64,000 bases of DNA from Siphonodentalium dalli. Its lineage: Eukaryota; Mollusca; Scaphopoda; Gadilida; Siphonodentaliidae. Below the pieces are notes generated by a model. The model had not been told where the DNA came from. It saw only the letters and a program-made list of their open reading frames with translations, and did not search any database. The stretch is from contig CP136063.1 in NCBI GenBank assembly GCA_032622095.1, forward strand, positions 7,979,814 to 8,043,813, written 5' to 3'. Of the stretch, positions 60,209 through 64,000 are shown piece by piece. Numbering within the stretch: position 1 is the first letter of the stretch; each line of letters begins with the position of its first letter. The position numbers were made by a program, and so were the translations under genes.

Positions 60209-61040
60209 TTTTAGCTCACCTGAGACGAAGTCTCCGGTGGAGCTATAGTCATCACTCCTCGTCCGTCGTATGTCCGTCCGTCAACTTTTTTTTAAACATC
60301 TTCTCCTCTGAAACCATCATACCGAATTGGTTCATATTTGGTGTGGATGTTTCCTAGGTGACTCTCATTCAGATTTGTTCAAATGAGGTCACTGGGTCAA
60401 ATAGTTGCGAAACCAGGGCCATAACTCTATTCCTCCATAGTAATTCTTACAACAACTTCTTGTCCATAACCATTGTTCCGATTTAGCTAATATTTGGTAT
60501 GGAGGGTCCTTGGGTGACTGGTGTCCAGATTTGTTCAAATGAGGTCACCCGGTCAATTAGTTGAGAAACCAGGGCCATAACTCATAGTAATCCTTACAAT
60601 GACTTCTTCTAAAAAAATATTGGGACGATTTAGCTTATATTTGGTACTGAGGGACCTTGGGTGACTGGGAATCAGATTTGTTCAAATTGGGTCACTGGGT
60701 CAAATAGGGGCAGAGCCAGGGACATAACTCTAAAAACAAAAAAATTACATTTTTGCATTTTGATCATATTTGGTGTGGATGTTCCCTAGGTGACTGTCAT
60801 TCAGATTTGTTCAAATGAGGTCTGTGTCAAATAGTTGCGAAACCAGGGCCATAACTATATTCCTCCTTGGTAATTCTTATAACGACTTCTTGTCTAGAAC
60901 CATTATGCCGGTTTAGTTTATATTTGGTATGGGGGGTCATTGAATGACTGGGGTTCAGATTTGTTCAAATGGGGTCACTGGTTCAAATAGGGGTGGAGCC
61001 AGGGCCATAATTCCAAAAAAAAATAATAAAAAATTCAGGA
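60209..61040 (+). repeat. 'agctcacctgag' dispersed element with internal ~180-200 bp units
   Basis: It starts TAGCTCACCTGAGACGAAGT and a short hairpin ('agtctccggtggagct'), then GTCCGTCGTATGTCCGTCCG, followed by about four units each with 'atttggt(g/a)tggatg', 'taggtgactctcattcagat', 'ttgttcaaatgaggtcac' and 'accagggccataactc'. It is a family I associate with mollusc genomes. A truncated inverted copy is at 20,820-21,190, and later fragments are at 63,000-63,490. Confidence 0.8.
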
Positions 61041-61335
61041 AGTCCTTGATCAATTTAACATACAACAAAAAAATTATCACCCTCCCCCACATGACCCAGA
61101 ACCCCACCCTGCCCCCATCCAACAGCGTTCCACCCTATCTCATCTCCTAACTAAGTCAATTGTATTAGCTACAGACAGAGAGAGAGAGTTAATATAAATA
61201 CACACACAGTCATCAATTGAGATGTTTATCAGGCTGACATGTGTGAACTAACGCTTAGCTAGCACTCATGCCAGTGTGTGTTATTAAAATAAAATCAAAA
61301 CAAATTATTGTTCTCTAATCTGAATTTAGTGTGTC
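61041..61335. other. Spacer with GA microsatellite
   Basis: A short (ga)n run lies near 61,176-61,186. No gene. Confidence 0.5.
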
Positions 61336-62860
61336 AGGCATTTGCAGAATGAGGTCCCCAGAGGGTGAATTTAGTTATGCTACCCTGCACAGCAGTCTAG
61401 CATCACCAAATACACTAGCCAGGGTCCTCATTCTGCTTAGGCCTCATCTTCTGGGAAGTATTTAGGCACTTAAATTGACATTTTTACTTACTTTTTCCCT
61501 TCTGTTTAGTTTTTATATCCCCTAATTTGTGAATATAAAATGCATAATTGAGGTGCCCAATGGCTGCACATCACCAACTTTAACTGGAGAACTTCAATCT
61601 AATGCTATGTCTCCCATAGCAGTTGAGGCCTACACAGAATGAGGTCCCAGAGGGTGAATTTGGTGATGCTAGCCCGCATTGCAGGATTTTTTGAAAATTG
61701 AAAAACTAATGCCATTACATTTCTGAAGGTTGTGGCCCCTGGCCCTTCACTCAAGTGCACTGCTATTGCCACCCTGGCCTGGTCCCAAAAATAAAATTTA
61801 CTCAAATGCTTGACAGAATCATTAATAAGAAGCATTTACTTAGCATTTACTTTGGCTGTAACTGTATATATGCTGGGTATGCCTACACAATCATGTCAAT
61901 CTTGATATGTTTATAAACATTCCTTGCAGATCTGCTAGAAGTCATTAATTCCCAATCTATCATGTATTGTTCATATCAGGACTAATATCATTAGCAGAAT
62001 GAGGCTCCCAGAGGGTGAATTTAGTGATGCTATCCCACACAGCGGCCTAGGATAACCAAATTCACCCTCTGGAGACCTCATTCTGCTTAATAGGCCTCAT
62101 CTTCTGGGAAGTATCTATAGTATCAAATTAACATTGTTGTTAGTTACATTTCCCTTCTAGGAAGTTTCTATATCCCCTAATTTGCAGAAGATAAATTCAT
62201 AATTAAGGTGCCCAATGGGTGAACATCACCAACTTCAACTGGGAAACTTCAATCTTATTCTAGGTCTTCCATAGCAGTTGAGGGCCTTGCTCCCAAAGGG
62301 TGAATTTAGTGATGCTATCCCACACCGCAGCCTAACATCACCAAATTCACCCTCTGGGGACCTCATTCTGCTTACGCCTCATCTTCTGGGAAGTATCTAT
62401 AGTATCAAATTAACATTGTTGTTAGTTACATTTCCCTTCTGGGAAGTTTCTATATCCCCTAATTTGCAGAAGATCAATTCATAATTAAGGTGCCCAATGG
62501 GTGAACATCACCAACTTCAACTGGGGAACTTCAATCTTATTCTAGGTCTTCCATAGCAGTTGAGGGCCTTTTCAGAATGAGGTCCCCAGAGGGTGAATTT
62601 AGTGATGCTAGCCCACTGTGCGGGATAGCGTCACTAAATTCACCGCTCTGGGGACCTCATTCTGCAAATGACAGACACACTATCACACTATTTCAAGGCT
62701 TGATTGTATAATACATTGTGTTGCTTGAGGCCAGACATGCACAATGTAGGAACAGACACGTTTTTTGTGATGCTATCCCACACAGCGGGCTAGCATCACC
62801 AAATTCACCCTCTGGATATATGATTCTGCTTAGGCCTCATCTTCTGGGAAGTATCTATAG
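61336..62860. repeat. Array of palindromic 'gcagaatgaggtcc' units, ~290 bp period
   Basis: Inverted arms 'gaatgaggtccccagagggt' + 'gaatttagtgatgctagccc' and their reverse complement flank a short loop at 61,345-61,445, 61,995-62,095, 62,285-62,375 and 62,573-62,668. Half-units lie near 61,635 and 62,770. Between palindromes a common spacer recurs ('catcttctgggaagtat', 'tatatcccctaatttg', 'aggtgcccaatgg', 'caacttcaactggg'). Small ORFs are repeat products. Confidence 0.85.
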
Positions 62861-63671
62861 TATCAAATTTACATTGTTGTTAGTTAAATTTCCCTTCTAG
62901 GAAGTTTCTATATCCCCTAATTTGCAGAAGATAAAATTCATAAATGAGGTGCCCAATGGGTGAATATCACCAACTTCAACTGGGGAACTTAAATCTTATC
63001 CTTATCAGATTTGTGAAAATGGGATCACAATGTCAAATAAGGGCAGAGCCAGAGACTTAACTATTTCACTACATAGTAATTCTTAAAATATGTTTGCAAG
63101 AACTAGTTGGCTTATATAATAGAATGGAATGTTCTTCCTTGACTGCAATTCAGATTTTTTTAAATGGGGTCACCTGGTCAAATAAGGGCCAAGCGAAGGA
63201 CAGTTTCCCTCTTGATATGCTTCCTTCACAAGGACCATCAGGTCTATTTTACTGATATTTATGATATGTATGAAGGGTTCTTTGGTGTGTGTGGGATTAA
63301 AATTTATTCAGATGTGGTCACCAGGTTAAATAGGGTGGGACCAGGGACATAAATCTATGTCTCTATAGTAATTCTTAAAATGTCTTCTCAAGAGAGTTTG
63401 GACTATTTAGCTTACATATAGTATGGATGAATCAGGATCCTTTAGTGACTGAGATTCAGATTTGTTAAAATGAGGTCAACCTATCAAGAAATGGCAGGCT
63501 ATGGGGAGTTAACACTTTTGTGTCTAATAAAATCATTGAAATACCAAATTCATTAAAACATCTACCTTGGAACCACCTGACTGATTGGTCTGACATACAT
63601 GTATTGTTTTGGGTCCATGGATAATTGGGCTTCAATCATGTCTAAATGGTTTTAGAAAAAGGCGCTTGTGA
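62861..63671 (+). repeat. Diverged fragments of the 60.2 kb family
   Basis: The last spacer of the palindromic array continues to about 62,998. From 63,005 diverged units 'cagatttgt(g/t)aaaatg(g/a)gg' + 'tcaaataagggc(a/c)' + 'agccag(a)gac' follow to about 63,500. No gene. Confidence 0.6.
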
Positions 63672-63832
63672 GATTGGAAATTTCCAACAATTGAGAAAGT
63701 TGTGTCGGTTGTGAAATTCCAACCTAAGACTTGGGAGTCTGGAGCCCGGTCAGGAGGGGACTTGTTGAGCTGGAGGAGGGGGTGATCAGTAGTGTACAGT
63801 TGGCAATTTCAAGGTGGATATTTACCAATCTA
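63672..63832 (+). repeat. Intron block upstream of ARM copy III exon Z
   Basis: This is homologous to 32,985-33,135 and 21,620-21,790, both in inverted orientation. Its position 55 bp before exon Z matches copy I. Confidence 0.7.
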
Positions 63833-63886
63833 CATACTTGAAGTCTCTCTAGCCACATATCCTGTTTAAATCTACTTCTTTTAAAG

Positions 63887-63951
63887 TGATTATGAAAAGT
63901 GCTGACTGTTTTGGTCTCCAGAGTCCCAGTCTTATCAGTCTTTGCAGTCTG
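63887..63951 (+). CDS. ARM-repeat protein, copy III, exon Z (gene continues beyond the window)
   Basis: A 65 bp exon, acceptor cttcttttaaag and donor CTG|GTGAGC, phase 1 to phase 0. It encodes IMKSADCFGLQSPSLISLCS-L and is aligned without gaps to copy I exon Z (DLTSTDYCSLQSPSLLHLYI-L). Homology to the copy I intron continues after the donor ('cagtcattgactgtcttgtt') up to the window end, where exon A would be expected about 50-70 bp further on. This paralogue is on the opposite strand to copies I and II. Confidence 0.6.
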
Positions 63952-64000
63952 GTGAGCGACCCCACAGTCATTGACTGTCTTGTTATGGAAACATACAGAT

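Noticed and set aside
61605-62900. Several 60-76 codon ORFs with SPNSPSG repeats
   Set aside because: They come from palindromic array units and appear in both orientations.

Overview
This window is AT-rich nuclear DNA from a metazoan. It is dominated by short dispersed repeats, and its few genes have GT-AG introns. The repeat families are the kind I associate with mollusc genomes: blocks with a 'gggccataactc' core that end in CGGACGGAC or CGCCCGCC runs, 'aacaagagg' element starts, and an 'agctcacctgag' family. Together with a Mab-21/cGAS-like gene beside ARM-repeat genes, this points to a mollusc, possibly a bivalve. That placement rests on recollection of repeat style, not on a search. There is no operon, CRISPR array, rRNA or convincing tRNA.

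Layout. About 1-9.3 kb holds non-coding repeats: a TIR element at 1.06-1.89 kb, a decayed coding relic near 2.0-2.6 kb, a small MITE near 4.1 kb, and a large array of 150-180 bp units at 4.3-7.2 kb. The clearest host gene is at 10.27-11.63 kb (minus strand): one exon encoding a nearly complete Mab-21/cGAS-like nucleotidyltransferase domain with its catalytic residues. From 19 to 57 kb, also on the minus strand, lie exons of two tandem paralogues of an ARM-repeat protein. Copy I has exons at 32.9, 32.7 and 19.6 kb; copy II has exons at 57.1 and 41.1 kb. A third paralogue enters from the right edge on the plus strand (exon at 63.9 kb). Their splice phases fit each other exactly, although most of these exons are not visible as long ORFs.

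In the large intron of ARM copy I sits a Crypton-type tyrosine recombinase gene (25.2-26.8 kb, minus). Its catalytic residues are intact and one in-frame TAG interrupts it. It is flanked by a pair of ~1 kb direct repeats and a pair of short inverted repeats. Other mobile DNA includes a 976 bp hAT deletion derivative with a perfect 8 bp target duplication (33.6-34.5 kb), a second hAT end (35.8 kb), a TIR family that appears as a 341 bp MITE and as 2-3 kb versions with internally amplified units, a 2.06 kb TIR element (49.25-51.3 kb), a mariner-like TIR element (58.7-60.0 kb), a broken non-LTR reverse transcriptase (57.6-58.2 kb), several near-perfect palindromes and a palindromic array (61.3-62.9 kb).

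The likely biology is an innate-immunity-type neighbourhood: a cGAS-like receptor candidate next to duplicated ARM-repeat genes, heavily invaded by non-autonomous DNA transposons. The immune role and the gene linkage are inferences. The exon structures, splice phases, catalytic motifs, TIRs and target duplications are read directly from the sequence.
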